Translations under genes and position numbers: made by a program
Assembly: GCA_944391345.1 (NCBI GenBank)
Contig: CALXTE010000006.1
Span: 1 to 64,000 of the forward strand
Reading direction: 5' to 3'
DNA from: an uncultured Alphaproteobacteria bacterium
Lineage (GTDB): Bacteria > Pseudomonadota > Alphaproteobacteria > RF32 > CAG-239
DNA: 64,000 bases
In this document: positions 25,787 through 34,469 of the stretch, in pieces
Layout of the letters: every line of letters begins with the position of its first letter
Numbering within the stretch: position 1 is the first letter of the stretch
Notes under the pieces: model-generated
What the model saw: only the letters and a program-made list of their open reading frames with translations
Database searches by the model: none
What the model was told of the DNA's origin: nothing

Positions 25787-26602
25787 ATGATTATTGATAC
25801 ACATAAAGACGAAGTCTTGCTGTTGTCTTATTTTCAGCACTGTATTGATGAGGTGTCTAGCGACTCTTTTTTGGTCGGTTATGCGCAAGAGAAAAAAGTT
25901 CATTCTTTTCAGGTTGTTGGCGCCGGAAATTATATTATGAAGCACGAATCGATTTTTCATTCTCAAGATGAAGATTTTTTGCGCTGTGCCAAGCTTGCTT
26001 ATTTATTCCACGATATCGGGCGTTTTGAAGAGATTGAACTGCGCTTTAAGAATCCGGACAAAAGGTATGATCATTCGCTCTTAAGCTATGAAATTCTTAA
26101 ATCTTATCCGCAATATTCTCGTCCTGAGATTTTGCTTTCCGTAAAACATCATGGGCACATGATTGAAGCCCTTTATGATGATGAAGATTATCAAGCTCTT
26201 GCAGGTTCTCCATTGCAAGATAAAGTCAAAAAAATTGCATTTTTAGTTCGAGATGCCGATAAGATTGCAAACTTTTATCTTCTGCACAGAGCATTAGAAA
26301 AAAATGACAAGGCCATATTGCGGCTTTTCTTTTATGATTTGCCGCCCATGTTGCCGACAGAAAAAGCCCTCTCTCAATATCTTTCTTCTCAAATGGTAGA
26401 TATTAACCGCACAAATGTTGCAGATACGCTTTTGAACTATTATTCTTGGATATATGATCTTAACTATAAATCTTCATTTGATTTTTGTTCAAGAAATGGT
26501 ACATTTAAGGATATGAGGAAGCTTGCCTCCTTTTATATTTCTGATGATATTATTGCGCAGAAGGTTGAAAAACAGTTTTTATCTTCTATCTCTTCTCAAT
26601 AA
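25787..26602 (+). CDS. HD-domain metal-dependent phosphohydrolase
   Basis: A 271-residue HD-superfamily protein. The motif order is H (NYIMKHESIF), HD (YLFHDIGRFEE), H (SVKHHGH) and D (VRDADKI), as in metal-dependent phosphohydrolases acting on nucleotides. The substrate is unknown. Starts at an ATG after TTTGGAGGAAATATC, a strong ribosome site. Followed 17 bases later by an AsmA-like gene, with which it may be co-transcribed. Confidence 0.8.
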   Translation: MIIDTHKDEVLLLSYFQHCIDEVSSDSFLVGYAQEKKVHSFQVVGAGNYIMKHESIFHSQDEDFLRCAKLAYLFHDIGRFEEIELRFKNPDKRYDHSLLSYEILKSYPQYSRPEILLSVKHHGHMIEALYDDEDYQALAGSPLQDKVKKIAFLVRDADKIANFYLLHRALEKNDKAILRLFFYDLPPMLPTEKALSQYLSSQMVDINRTNVADTLLNYYSWIYDLNYKSSFDFCSRNGTFKDMRKLASFYISDDIIAQKVEKQFLSSISSQ

Positions 26603-26619
26603 ACTGAAAGGATTTTTTT

Positions 26620-27390
26620 ATGAAAAAACGTAATCTTCTTATCGGCCTTGTCGTCGTGGCGGCTGCGGCTTATTACTTCACCCCTTCCCTGAGTTCTATT
26701 GTTTCAAAACTGGTGCATAAATATGGTTCCGAAGTTATCGGAACGGATGTTAATCTCGGCGGATTTGACCTAAGCTTGACCAAAGGTGAGGCTTCACTTA
26801 ATAAATTTACTATTGCGAATCCCCAAAATTATAAAGAGCCATATTTGTTTGATTTAACTCAAGCGGCTGTTAAAATTGATTTGAAAAGCCTGACAACAGA
26901 TACAATTATTATTGAAAGCATTGATATCAACAAACCTCAAATTACTTATGAAATGCTCTCATTAACACAAAATAACTTCCAAGAAATTCAAAATAATATT
27001 AATAATTATTTAGCTAAGTCTAAATCAGGCTCATCTGCTGATGAGGCTAAAAATACAAATGAGACAGAATCTGCAGAATCTTCGAAAAAAGTAGTTATTA
27101 AACGTTTGACCATCACAGAAGCAAACTTAGCCGTTGCGGCCGGAAAACAAAATATCTCTGTTACTTTGCCGACTATCGAACTTAAAAATATCGGTGAGGA
27201 AAAGGCTTCTTCCGGAACATCTATACCGCAAGCCATTGCAAGCGTTATGACCAAAATCTTGAAAGTGGCTTCTGACACCGTGGTTAAGCAAAACCTGAAT
27301 AAATTCAAAGATGTGGCTCAGCAAAATCTTGAAGAAGTTGTCGGTGGCGTAAAAGACCGTGTTAAAAGTTTGGGAATCTTCGGAAATTAG
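26620..27390 (+). CDS. AsmA/DUF748-like envelope protein
   Basis: 256 residues with an N-terminal signal anchor (LLIGLVVVAAAAYYF) followed by the AsmA-clan start: KYGSEVIGTDVNLGGFDLSLTKGEASLN, then FTIANPQNYKEPYLFDL and SLTTDTIIIESIDI. This pattern predicts a short lipid-binding beta groove in the periplasm. Residues 135-155 are a polar linker rich in Ser, Glu and Asn. Compared with YhdP or the large protein near the right edge it is a mini-version. Ends at a shared terminator. Confidence 0.7.
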   Translation: MKKRNLLIGLVVVAAAAYYFTPSLSSIVSKLVHKYGSEVIGTDVNLGGFDLSLTKGEASLNKFTIANPQNYKEPYLFDLTQAAVKIDLKSLTTDTIIIESIDINKPQITYEMLSLTQNNFQEIQNNINNYLAKSKSGSSADEAKNTNETESAESSKKVVIKRLTITEANLAVAAGKQNISVTLPTIELKNIGEEKASSGTSIPQAIASVMTKILKVASDTVVKQNLNKFKDVAQQNLEEVVGGVKDRVKSLGIFGN

Positions 27391-27408
27391 TTTCCGCGGC
27401 TTTTCTAA

Positions 27409-27442
27409 AAAAAACTCCTTACCATTTGGCAAGGAGTTTTTT
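27409..27442. terminator. Bidirectional terminator
   Basis: AAAACTCCTT / AAGGAGTTTT stem with A and T runs on either side, between converging genes. Confidence 0.88.
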
Positions 27443-27443
27443 C

Positions 27444-27773
27444 TTATTGTAAATTAATGCTCTCTACATACTGGTCGCAGAGGTTGCCTTCATAGTGCCA
27501 ATTATCAACTTTATCTTTATATAAAACAAAGGTCAACTTGCAAAAGGAAGGCGCATAATTGCCCATGTTATTATAGCCCGAGCCGGCTTTGATGTAGGTT
27601 AAATATCTTTCTTTGCCAAGCTCATATATTTGATCGGGCGGGCCAAGTCTGAAGACTAACTCACCCTCCTCCAAGCCAATATAGCTCCAATTATCGGTTC
27701 TGATATATTCCGTTCTGGTACAGGCGGCTGTCGTGATGATTGATAAGGCCGCAAACAGCTTTTTCCACTGCAT
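27444..27773 (-). CDS. Small lipoprotein, unknown function
   Basis: 109 residues with a short signal peptide ending TTAAC, where Cys18 could be lipidated. The mature domain resembles small outer-membrane assembly lipoproteins of the SmpA/BamE type in length and in the sequence VFRLGPPDQIYELGKERYLTYI, where a G.P.....G....Y pattern recurs, but this is not strong enough for a name. Stands alone and shares a terminator with the AsmA-like gene. Confidence 0.65.
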   Translation of the reverse strand: MQWKKLFAALSIITTAACTRTEYIRTDNWSYIGLEEGELVFRLGPPDQIYELGKERYLTYIKAGSGYNNMGNYAPSFCKLTFVLYKDKVDNWHYEGNLCDQYVESINLQ

Positions 27774-27913
27774 TGATTTTTCCTCTTTTGACTTTAAGTT
27801 ATGTTTTTATTTTATATTTTATTTCTTAATAAACCCTTATTTTTAATTAATTTAATTTTAAGTAATTCACTTTATGATTATGATATGTTTTTAATGAGAA
27901 GAAAGAGGGTATC

Positions 27914-28384
27914 ATGAAAGTTTCTTTTTCAAAATTTGTGATTTTAACTTCTGCTTTGTCAGCATTTTTGGTGCCTTCGGTACTTTGGGCACAATCTTCT
28001 CAACCAGCTATAAGTCAATATTTTAACTTTGAACAATGTATGAATAAGGCCTCAACGATTAATGATGTGGCATCGGCTGACTGTATGCGTCAAGAAAATA
28101 TGAGAATTGAGCAGCTCATTTATGCTGAGTATGAGAACATCGTGAATGACGAAAATTTTAAAGACTGGAACGAAAACGGAACCATGTATCGCGGAAAAAT
28201 GCGCTCTCTGTATGAAACTTGGAAAGCCTATCGTGATAGTTTTTGTTCTCTTTATGCTTTTTCAATGGATGGTTATCTCGGCTCAGAAGAATATAATACA
28301 CAGCGCTGCTTGTTGGATTTGACCAGAAAGCATTATGATTATATCAAAGTTATTCGTCAGAATAAAGTTTCTACCCCAGATTAA
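27914..28384 (+). CDS. LprI-like secreted protein (DUF1311)
   Basis: 156 residues with a signal peptide cleaved after VLWA. The mature part carries the DUF1311/LprI pattern: a first cysteine in FEQCMNKA, then CMRQENMRIEQLIYAEYENI, then LYETWKAYRDSFCSLY and a last Cys in QRCLLDLT. The four cysteines are likely paired in the periplasm. Mycobacterial LprI inhibits lysozyme, but that function is not general for the family. AGAAAGAGGG precedes the ATG. Its 3' end overlaps the converging kinase gene by 14 bases. Confidence 0.75.
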   Translation: MKVSFSKFVILTSALSAFLVPSVLWAQSSQPAISQYFNFEQCMNKASTINDVASADCMRQENMRIEQLIYAEYENIVNDENFKDWNENGTMYRGKMRSLYETWKAYRDSFCSLYAFSMDGYLGSEEYNTQRCLLDLTRKHYDYIKVIRQNKVSTPD

Positions 28385-29093
28385 AGCTAAAGCTTGTTCC
28401 TTTGCCGACGGATGTATCTACCCTTATTTTGGTATTAATCAGGTCGGCAATTTTTTTGACGATTGCTAATCCCAGCCCTGCCCCATGGCGGCGATTGTCA
28501 GGATTTTGGCCGCTTTGATAAAATTCATCAAAAATATATGGAATATCTTCGCCATGAATACCGCAGCCGTTGTCGATTATGCTGATTAAGACCTTATTGC
28601 CGTTTCTTTTGCAGCCGAAAACTATTTTTGTTTTGGTATATTTTATGGCGTTGGTTAATAAATTTCGCAACATGCGTTCGACCAAAATCGGGTCGCTTTT
28701 AATCTTTAAGCTGCAAGGAATATACTGCAATTTTATGCCACGCAAACGGCATATAAAAGAAAACTCTTCGGCCAGTTTATCGGTTAGATGTCTGAGGCAA
28801 AATTCTTTTTCTTCATATTTGAATCCGCCGTAATCCAGTTTTGATAAGTCAAGATAATTAGTTAGCAAGTTTCGCATATTTACGGCCGAATATTCTATTT
28901 TTTTGGCAAGATCTTCTTGTTCCTCGGTTAAATTTGTTTCCAAAAGCATGGAAGTGAAGATGTGCAAGGCTTGTAGCGGCTGCCTTAAGTCATGCGCGGC
29001 TTGGGCCAGAAAATAAGATTTTGAATTGCTAATTCTTTCGCAATTTCTTAAATCTTTTATCATCTTACGATATTTTTCTTTTATTTTTTCCAT
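28371..29093 (-). CDS. Soluble orphan histidine kinase
   Basis: 240 residues consisting of little more than HisKA and HATPase domains. The phospho-acceptor is His34 in LAQAAHDLRQPLQALH, and the ATP-binding boxes are complete: NLLTNAIKYT (N), DNGCGI (G1), FDEFYQ (F) and GAGLGLAIV (G2). No sensor or membrane domain and no response regulator gene nearby. The HDLRQPLQAL form of the H box is typical of kinases that accompany ATPase-coupled hybrid systems. It lies 16 bases after the DUF4340 gene, so it may be part of that operon. Confidence 0.85.
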   Translation of the reverse strand: MEKIKEKYRKMIKDLRNCERISNSKSYFLAQAAHDLRQPLQALHIFTSMLLETNLTEEQEDLAKKIEYSAVNMRNLLTNYLDLSKLDYGGFKYEEKEFCLRHLTDKLAEEFSFICRLRGIKLQYIPCSLKIKSDPILVERMLRNLLTNAIKYTKTKIVFGCKRNGNKVLISIIDNGCGIHGEDIPYIFDEFYQSGQNPDNRRHGAGLGLAIVKKIADLINTKIRVDTSVGKGTSFSFNLG

Positions 29094-29109
29094 GATATAT
29101 TCCTGTTAT

Positions 29110-30051
29110 TTATTGTGCTATCCAGAGCCCTACCCCTGTTGATTGTGATAGTTTGAAGTACCAATAATCATACAGAAAGGCGTTGTTTTTTACATAATCA
29201 CTCACGGCGGTGGTTGGAAGGGTTGTGGTGGAAATTTTTTGCTTTAGCCAATAGTCATTTTCCCCTTTATAAAGTGTGAGGTTTATGACCAATCCGTCAA
29301 ATGTGGTTAGCTCTATTTCTTTTTGTTCCGGATATTTGGCATCATCAAAATTTTGGGCTGACAGAACTTTTGTAAAGAGCAAAAGCTCAAGCGGTTTGGT
29401 GATTTTGTTTGCATTATACGGAAGATTATTTTGTGTTAAATAGACGTCATTTTTATTTTCTCGGGTAAAGGTTTCACTATTTATTCTTATGTTTTTTATC
29501 ATATCGGGCTGCAAGTTTAGCAGTGGCTGTTGCAACCACAAGGCAATGTCGGTTGGGAAATTTATTTTATTTTCAATAACATAAGTTCCATTTAATCCTT
29601 TTATTTTGGCATAAGAAATATCGTTTCCAGCCTTTAATGTTGACAGAACAATCTCAGCCAATTCCGCTCCTGTTGCAGAATATAGTTTTATGGTCCTGCC
29701 GTTTTGTGAAAAATATTTTTTTTCTTCATCCGGGGTTAAATTTTCTGCACGAAGAATTTTGCTGGTTTTAATAAAATCTTCAAGAGCATTCATGTTTTGA
29801 TAATTAGCATAGTAAGAATCGGCTTCACGCAGGAGCCAAAGGCCATCGGATTTATCAAGGGTTATGGTGTTTTTATCACTGATGATTTGTATTGTTGAAA
29901 GCCTATCAAGCTCTCCGGCCGCCATACCGAAAGTCGCTGATCCTTGAATTTTTTCGCTTTCGCCTTTGTCGTGAAACACATAGGCGGCACAAGCGAGTAT
30001 TAAGCTCACAAAAAACAGAGAAAATGCCTGTTTTAATGTTTCTTTATTCAT
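29110..30051 (-). CDS. DUF4340 domain protein, ABC-cluster partner
   Basis: 313 residues with an N-terminal helix (LFFVSLILACAAYVF) and a periplasmic DUF4340 domain built from repeated short units (KNTITLDKSDGLWLLREADSYYANY; then the NGRTIKLYSATGAELAEI and KGENDYWLKQ turns). Family members are found next to GldG-like ABC proteins, exactly as here. Exact role unknown. The start overlaps the preceding gene by one base. Confidence 0.78.
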   Translation of the reverse strand: MNKETLKQAFSLFFVSLILACAAYVFHDKGESEKIQGSATFGMAAGELDRLSTIQIISDKNTITLDKSDGLWLLREADSYYANYQNMNALEDFIKTSKILRAENLTPDEEKKYFSQNGRTIKLYSATGAELAEIVLSTLKAGNDISYAKIKGLNGTYVIENKINFPTDIALWLQQPLLNLQPDMIKNIRINSETFTRENKNDVYLTQNNLPYNANKITKPLELLLFTKVLSAQNFDDAKYPEQKEIELTTFDGLVINLTLYKGENDYWLKQKISTTTLPTTAVSDYVKNNAFLYDYWYFKLSQSTGVGLWIAQ

Positions 30052-31886
30052 TATCGGTTCTCCCCGTAGTTACGGCGTTTTTTTAATCTTTTTCTAAAAA
30101 TTATGGCAATAATCATTGCATAAAGCAGCATTGCTCCGGCGCTTATCCCCATAAATATATTTATTTTTCTTTTATAAGACTGATCCGCCAGATAATCTAA
30201 CTGTCTTATGGCCTTTTCGGCTGTGGTTATTTCTTCTTGAAGGCGATTTATTTGCTGCATGTTGCCCATTGAATAATTTTGAAAGTTTATTTTTTCTGCT
30301 TTAGCAATGCAGTTTTTCAAATCTTGTTGTTTTTGTTCTTTTTCTTGCAGAAAGGCTGCTTCGGCTTCTTGCTTGAACTTTGTTCCGAGGCTGTCTTGCG
30401 GAAGTATGGGGCGTATGGATAAATCCACAAGCTCTTCTTTGCCGTTGATTTGGTTTAATATTCTTTCCAGTAAAAGGCCGTTTTCGCTCCATGGAACGAA
30501 TCCATAGGTTGTATTTTTGTTTTTATAGCTATTGTCTGACCAGGTTGTATCATAAAGAAAGTCGATGTCTGCAATTATGAAAATTTTTCCTTTTTTCATG
30601 GCTTGCGGCAAAAATGACAGCATTTGATTTTCGTATTTCGTGCCTTTCATGATATTATCCTGAAAAGAGGAACGAAACTTTCCTTCAACTTCTGCAGCAA
30701 GGATATAATCCTTGTTTGTTTCGATGAAATTTGCGGCAGAAACTTCTTTATAAGTCTGCTTGGCAACAGAGCTGTCGATAAGACCGGTTCTTCCCGAAAC
30801 GGTTATCAGCGGGGTGAAGGAAAATTCTTCGGCTTTGGTATTTTTGGCTTTGATGGCGGCAGGCGACCTTAGTGATATTGAATTTAAGCCTTTGGTTAAG
30901 TCGTCTTCTTGATTAAAGTTTTCTGCGCTCAAATTCATCCACGGCATATATGAAAACCTTTTGATGCCGGAGATGACTTCAATGGCTTTGTCTTTGCTGC
31001 CGATAGTGTCTTTTGAGCTATATTCAATTCCCCAATTGCTCAACAGTTTATTGATTGCTTTGTCGTTATTTTGTTTGTTGTTCTTTTCGTCAACGGCATC
31101 TATAAACACAATCAAATTTCCGCCGCGAAGCACAAACTGATCCAAGGCATATTGCCCGACGTTAGAAAGGCCGTCGTTAGGATTTACCAAAATAACCGTG
31201 TTAATGTTTACCCCGATTTGTACAGAATAATCAGATATCGGAACCAGCAGATATTTATTTTTTAACTGATTGAAAATATTTAGATTATTACTCAAATCAA
31301 GGCTGCCGTCCTTGTTGAGTTTGGTGTCTAAGTCAGGCGCTATGACGCCGATTTTTGCTAATTTAGGCGGTAGAGAGAGCTGTTTGATGGCAGAGGTTAT
31401 GTCATATTCTAAATAGGGTCTGCGTAATTCTACAAAATTTGGAATCGCGATATATTGGCCTTGTTCGTTGGTTATTACGCCGCCGAGATACAGATTTATT
31501 TTTCCATCTTTGCTGACAAATGATTTTAGTCCGTATTGTTCGGCCTCTTGTTCCTGCTGGCTGAAAGGTGTGATTTCAATGATATCGGCGCTTATTTTGT
31601 TTTTACTTTCTTTTTCATACTGTTTTACCAATTCGGCAATATATTTGCCATATTCTGCCGTTTGCGGATAGTCTTTGGCTATTTGCGGAGAAATGTATAT
31701 CTTTATGCTTTGGGCGGCATTTAATTCGGAAATTATTTTTTTGGTTGCCGGCGACAGGCTATATTTGTTATTGCCGCTAAGGTCAATATATTTGTTTTCG
31801 AAAAAAACAGACATGCTATAATTAAACAGGTAAAAACACCCGATTACCAGAACAAAAAATACAAATATGCTTAGCTTCTTTTTCAT
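30051..31886 (-). CDS. GldG-like ABC transporter auxiliary protein
   Basis: 611 residues: one N-terminal helix (LSIFVFFVLVIGCFYLF), a large periplasmic domain of the GldG/ABC_transp_aux type (YIDLSGNNKYSLSPATKKII at the start, later VLRGGNLIVFIDAV), a coiled stretch of Gln/Glu/Lys near 535-570, and a second helix at the C-terminus before RKRLKKRR. Best seen as the extracytoplasmic partner of the permease and ATPase encoded next to it. CCGGAGG gives a strong ribosome site. Confidence 0.82.
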   Translation of the reverse strand: MKKKLSIFVFFVLVIGCFYLFNYSMSVFFENKYIDLSGNNKYSLSPATKKIISELNAAQSIKIYISPQIAKDYPQTAEYGKYIAELVKQYEKESKNKISADIIEITPFSQQEQEAEQYGLKSFVSKDGKINLYLGGVITNEQGQYIAIPNFVELRRPYLEYDITSAIKQLSLPPKLAKIGVIAPDLDTKLNKDGSLDLSNNLNIFNQLKNKYLLVPISDYSVQIGVNINTVILVNPNDGLSNVGQYALDQFVLRGGNLIVFIDAVDEKNNKQNNDKAINKLLSNWGIEYSSKDTIGSKDKAIEVISGIKRFSYMPWMNLSAENFNQEDDLTKGLNSISLRSPAAIKAKNTKAEEFSFTPLITVSGRTGLIDSSVAKQTYKEVSAANFIETNKDYILAAEVEGKFRSSFQDNIMKGTKYENQMLSFLPQAMKKGKIFIIADIDFLYDTTWSDNSYKNKNTTYGFVPWSENGLLLERILNQINGKEELVDLSIRPILPQDSLGTKFKQEAEAAFLQEKEQKQQDLKNCIAKAEKINFQNYSMGNMQQINRLQEEITTAEKAIRQLDYLADQSYKRKINIFMGISAGAMLLYAMIIAIIFRKRLKKRRNYGENR

Positions 31887-31904
31887 ATTTTCCTCCGGGG
31901 TGAT

Positions 31905-32612
31905 TTAAACTTTATTGCGATTGCTGATTATTGCCACAGTGGCCCAGAGCCCTGCTCCGGCCATACTTAAATAATATATGATTGAAGACAACTCTATTTT
32001 ACCGTTTATCAGATTTTTATAATTTTCTCTAAAGCTTAAGCCTGAGAGTGTAGTGTTTTCACTTAATACATCCGGCGAAAACATGGTAATGCTCCAGATA
32101 ATAAACAGACTGCCGAGATAAGCAATTACGGGTCTGCTGCTGATGGAAGAAACTAATTCGCCCAAAGCACAAAATGACAAAACTATTAATACGCAACTGA
32201 CTAAGGCAGATATTATGGCGCTGAGGTTAATGTCATTATAGAGCCATAAGACCACAACCAGAGGAATTATCATGGAAAGCATTATTAGTGAAAAAGCTGC
32301 AGCGGCAAGATATTTTCCGATGACAATGTCTTTATATTTTATGGGTTGGGTTAAAATGAATTCTATTGTTCCCGAGCGGTATTCATCTGTCCATAGGTGC
32401 ATGGTGATTCCGGGGATTAAAGCCGCCAAAATGTCCGGTTGATATTTGAAAAAAGATATCATACTTTGGTTGTCTATCTCAAAAAAATTACCAAACACAA
32501 AACAGCATAAGAGGCTTAACGCAATGTATAATCCCATGATAAAATAAGCTGATATGCTTCTGAAATATCCATAAAATTCTTTGGCAAAAATGGCTTTTAT
32601 CTGTTTGTTCAT
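31905..32612 (-). CDS. GldF-like ABC transporter permease
   Basis: 235 residues with six hydrophobic segments (AYFIMGLYIALSLLCCF, ILAALIPGITMHLW, AAAAFSLIMLSMIIPLVVVLW, ALVSCVLIVLSFCALGEL, IAYLGSLFIIWSIT, IYYLSMAGAGLWATVAII). The DEYRSGTIEFILTQPIKYKDIVIGKY stretch is diagnostic of ABC-2 type permeases. Pairs with the ATPase 15 bases upstream. No good ribosome site, so coupling from the ATPase gene is likely. Confidence 0.85.
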   Translation of the reverse strand: MNKQIKAIFAKEFYGYFRSISAYFIMGLYIALSLLCCFVFGNFFEIDNQSMISFFKYQPDILAALIPGITMHLWTDEYRSGTIEFILTQPIKYKDIVIGKYLAAAAFSLIMLSMIIPLVVVLWLYNDINLSAIISALVSCVLIVLSFCALGELVSSISSRPVIAYLGSLFIIWSITMFSPDVLSENTTLSGLSFRENYKNLINGKIELSSIIYYLSMAGAGLWATVAIISNRNKV

Positions 32613-32626
32613 TTGTTTGGCTTTCT

Positions 32627-33346
32627 TTATTTGTTGTGTTCGGTAATACGGCGAAAGGCACTGCTTAAATCTCTTTCCGGCATTTGATATTTAAGGCGCA
32701 TCGGGGTTGTGTCGGCCACAAGTTTTCCTTCATTTATCATCACTATTCTATCGGCAATGGCTTCAACATCTTCCATAATATGTGTTGATATCAGCACCGC
32801 GCCTTGGGTGGAAAAATCTTTGATAAACTTTCTTAAACCATATTTTTGGTTTGGATCAAGGCCTTCTGAAGGCTCGTCCATGATTAAAATTTTCGGAGCA
32901 TGAATGAGGGCGCCGGCGATGGCTACGCGGTGTCTATAGCCTTTGGAAAGTTCGCCAATCGGGCGGCTCATCACTGTTCTTAAATCCAATTTATTTATTA
33001 ATTGTTCAAGCCGGTCGGAAAAAATTTGGTCTTTTATATCCCAGATATCAGAAGTGAATTTTAGAAATTCGTAAGGAGTCATTTCATTATATAACGGAGC
33101 GTTTTCCGGTATGTAGCCGATTTTTTGCAAAACTTTGACACGGTCGGCGGAGATTTCCTCTTCGTCATATTTTATTTTTCCGTCATCAGGGGACAGCAAG
33201 CCGGTCATTAATCTTATCAGAGTGGTTTTTCCGGCGCCGTTTGGGCCGAGTAAGGCTACAATTTCGCCGTAATTTATTTTGAAGTTGAGGTTTTGCAACG
33301 CCGCAACGGGCCCAAAGTTTTTGCTGATTTTTTCTATGCTAATCAT
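32627..33346 (-). CDS. GldA-like ABC transporter ATPase
   Basis: 239 residues with GPNGAGKTT (Walker A), LSKGYRHR (signature) and ILIMDEPSEGLDPNQ (Walker B), ending with the ISTHIMEDVEAIADRI switch. It is the ATPase of the ABC-2 exporter or gliding-type complex together with the next two genes. First gene of the four- or five-gene operon (ATPase, permease, GldG-like, DUF4340, kinase). Confidence 0.88.
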   Translation of the reverse strand: MISIEKISKNFGPVAALQNLNFKINYGEIVALLGPNGAGKTTLIRLMTGLLSPDDGKIKYDEEEISADRVKVLQKIGYIPENAPLYNEMTPYEFLKFTSDIWDIKDQIFSDRLEQLINKLDLRTVMSRPIGELSKGYRHRVAIAGALIHAPKILIMDEPSEGLDPNQKYGLRKFIKDFSTQGAVLISTHIMEDVEAIADRIVMINEGKLVADTTPMRLKYQMPERDLSSAFRRITEHNK

Positions 33347-33503
33347 TTTGTCCCCTAATTAATGAATCGCTTAATGCCTTCTTATTCTACCAATTTATTT
33401 TTAAATTTTAACAATTTTTTTATTTTCTTTAAAAGTTGGTGACAAAATCGTTATTTTGTTCTATCACTATATATGAATTTTTGTTTTTTAGGAGTGTTTT
33501 CAG

Positions 33504-33989
33504 GTGCCTGAATATTATTCAAAAGAAGAAGCAAAAGCCATTAAAACCGGTCTGTATGCCGCATTGGCCATTGCCGTTGTGGTTTTGTTGACGGTTTTTG
33601 GCCGGCAAGATGCCGCTGAGCTCGATAATGGCGAATCTTATGAAATCAATGCTCGATTTGGAAGAACTGACGGATTGTTGGTTGGTGATTTGGTGCGGAT
33701 GGCCGGCGTTAATATCGGAAAAGTGGTTAATGCTCAGCTTGATAAAGACTTTAGAGCCATTCTTACCCTTGATATTAATGAAAATGTTAAAATTCCCGAT
33801 GACAGCAGTGCCTCTATTGTCAGCTCAGGGATTATGGGCAAAAAATATATCGAAATCGAACCGGGCGGGTCTTTTGACTTTATTCTTCCCGGAGGCGAAT
33901 TCTCCTATACACAAGATGCTATGGTTATTGAAGAGCTCATTGACCGAATCATCTCTATCGGTAAAGCTAATAAATCAGAAAATAAGTAA
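33504..33989 (+). CDS. MlaD/MCE-domain lipid-transport protein 1
   Basis: 161 residues with one N-terminal helix (LYAALAIAVVVLLTVFG) and an MCE domain: YEINARFGRTDGLLVGDLVRMAGVNIGKV, later GIMGKKYIEIEPGG. In MlaD such domains form hexameric rings that carry phospholipids between membranes. The start codon is GTG, nine bases after AGGAG. It sits 18 bases before a second MCE gene; no mlaE or mlaF is nearby. Confidence 0.88.
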   Translation: MPEYYSKEEAKAIKTGLYAALAIAVVVLLTVFGRQDAAELDNGESYEINARFGRTDGLLVGDLVRMAGVNIGKVVNAQLDKDFRAILTLDINENVKIPDDSSASIVSSGIMGKKYIEIEPGGSFDFILPGGEFSYTQDAMVIEELIDRIISIGKANKSENK

Positions 33990-34007
33990 TTTTGAAAGGT
34001 TTGTGTT

Positions 34008-34469
34008 ATGAATAAAAGACCTATGGAAACTATTATGGGTGTCGTTGTTCTCTTTGTTGCGGCGTTCTTTCTCTACTTTGCTTATAAGGTTTCTGATTTG
34101 CAAGTGGTTAAAGGTTATGAGGTTACCGCTCGTTTTCTTAAAGTCGGCGGTTTGACCGTCGGGTCTGATGTGCGGATTAACGGCATTAAGGTCGGAACGG
34201 TTATTTCGCAAAAGCTTGATAACGAAAATTATGATGCCGAGATTATTATGAGTTTGGCCTCTGATATTAAATTGCCTAAAGACAGTACCGCTGCGATTGT
34301 CGGAGATGGCTTGGTTGGGGATAAATTTATTAAAATTGAACCGGGACACAGCACTGAATTTTTGCAAGACGGTGATGTTATCACTAATGTTAAAGACTTT
34401 AAGACAATAGAAGATATGGTTGGCGAAATTATCTTTATGGTGACCGACAATGGTAAAGAAAATAATTAA
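34008..34469 (+). CDS. MlaD/MCE-domain lipid-transport protein 2
   Basis: 153 residues, similar layout to the previous protein: N-terminal helix (GVVVLFVAAFFLYFAY) and MCE domain (YEVTARFLKVGGLTVGSDVRINGIKVGTV, later GLVGDKFIKIEPGH). Sequence identity with the first copy is moderate, so the duplication is old. The end overlaps the DUF2155 gene by 20 bases. Confidence 0.88.
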   Translation: MNKRPMETIMGVVVLFVAAFFLYFAYKVSDLQVVKGYEVTARFLKVGGLTVGSDVRINGIKVGTVISQKLDNENYDAEIIMSLASDIKLPKDSTAAIVGDGLVGDKFIKIEPGHSTEFLQDGDVITNVKDFKTIEDMVGEIIFMVTDNGKENN

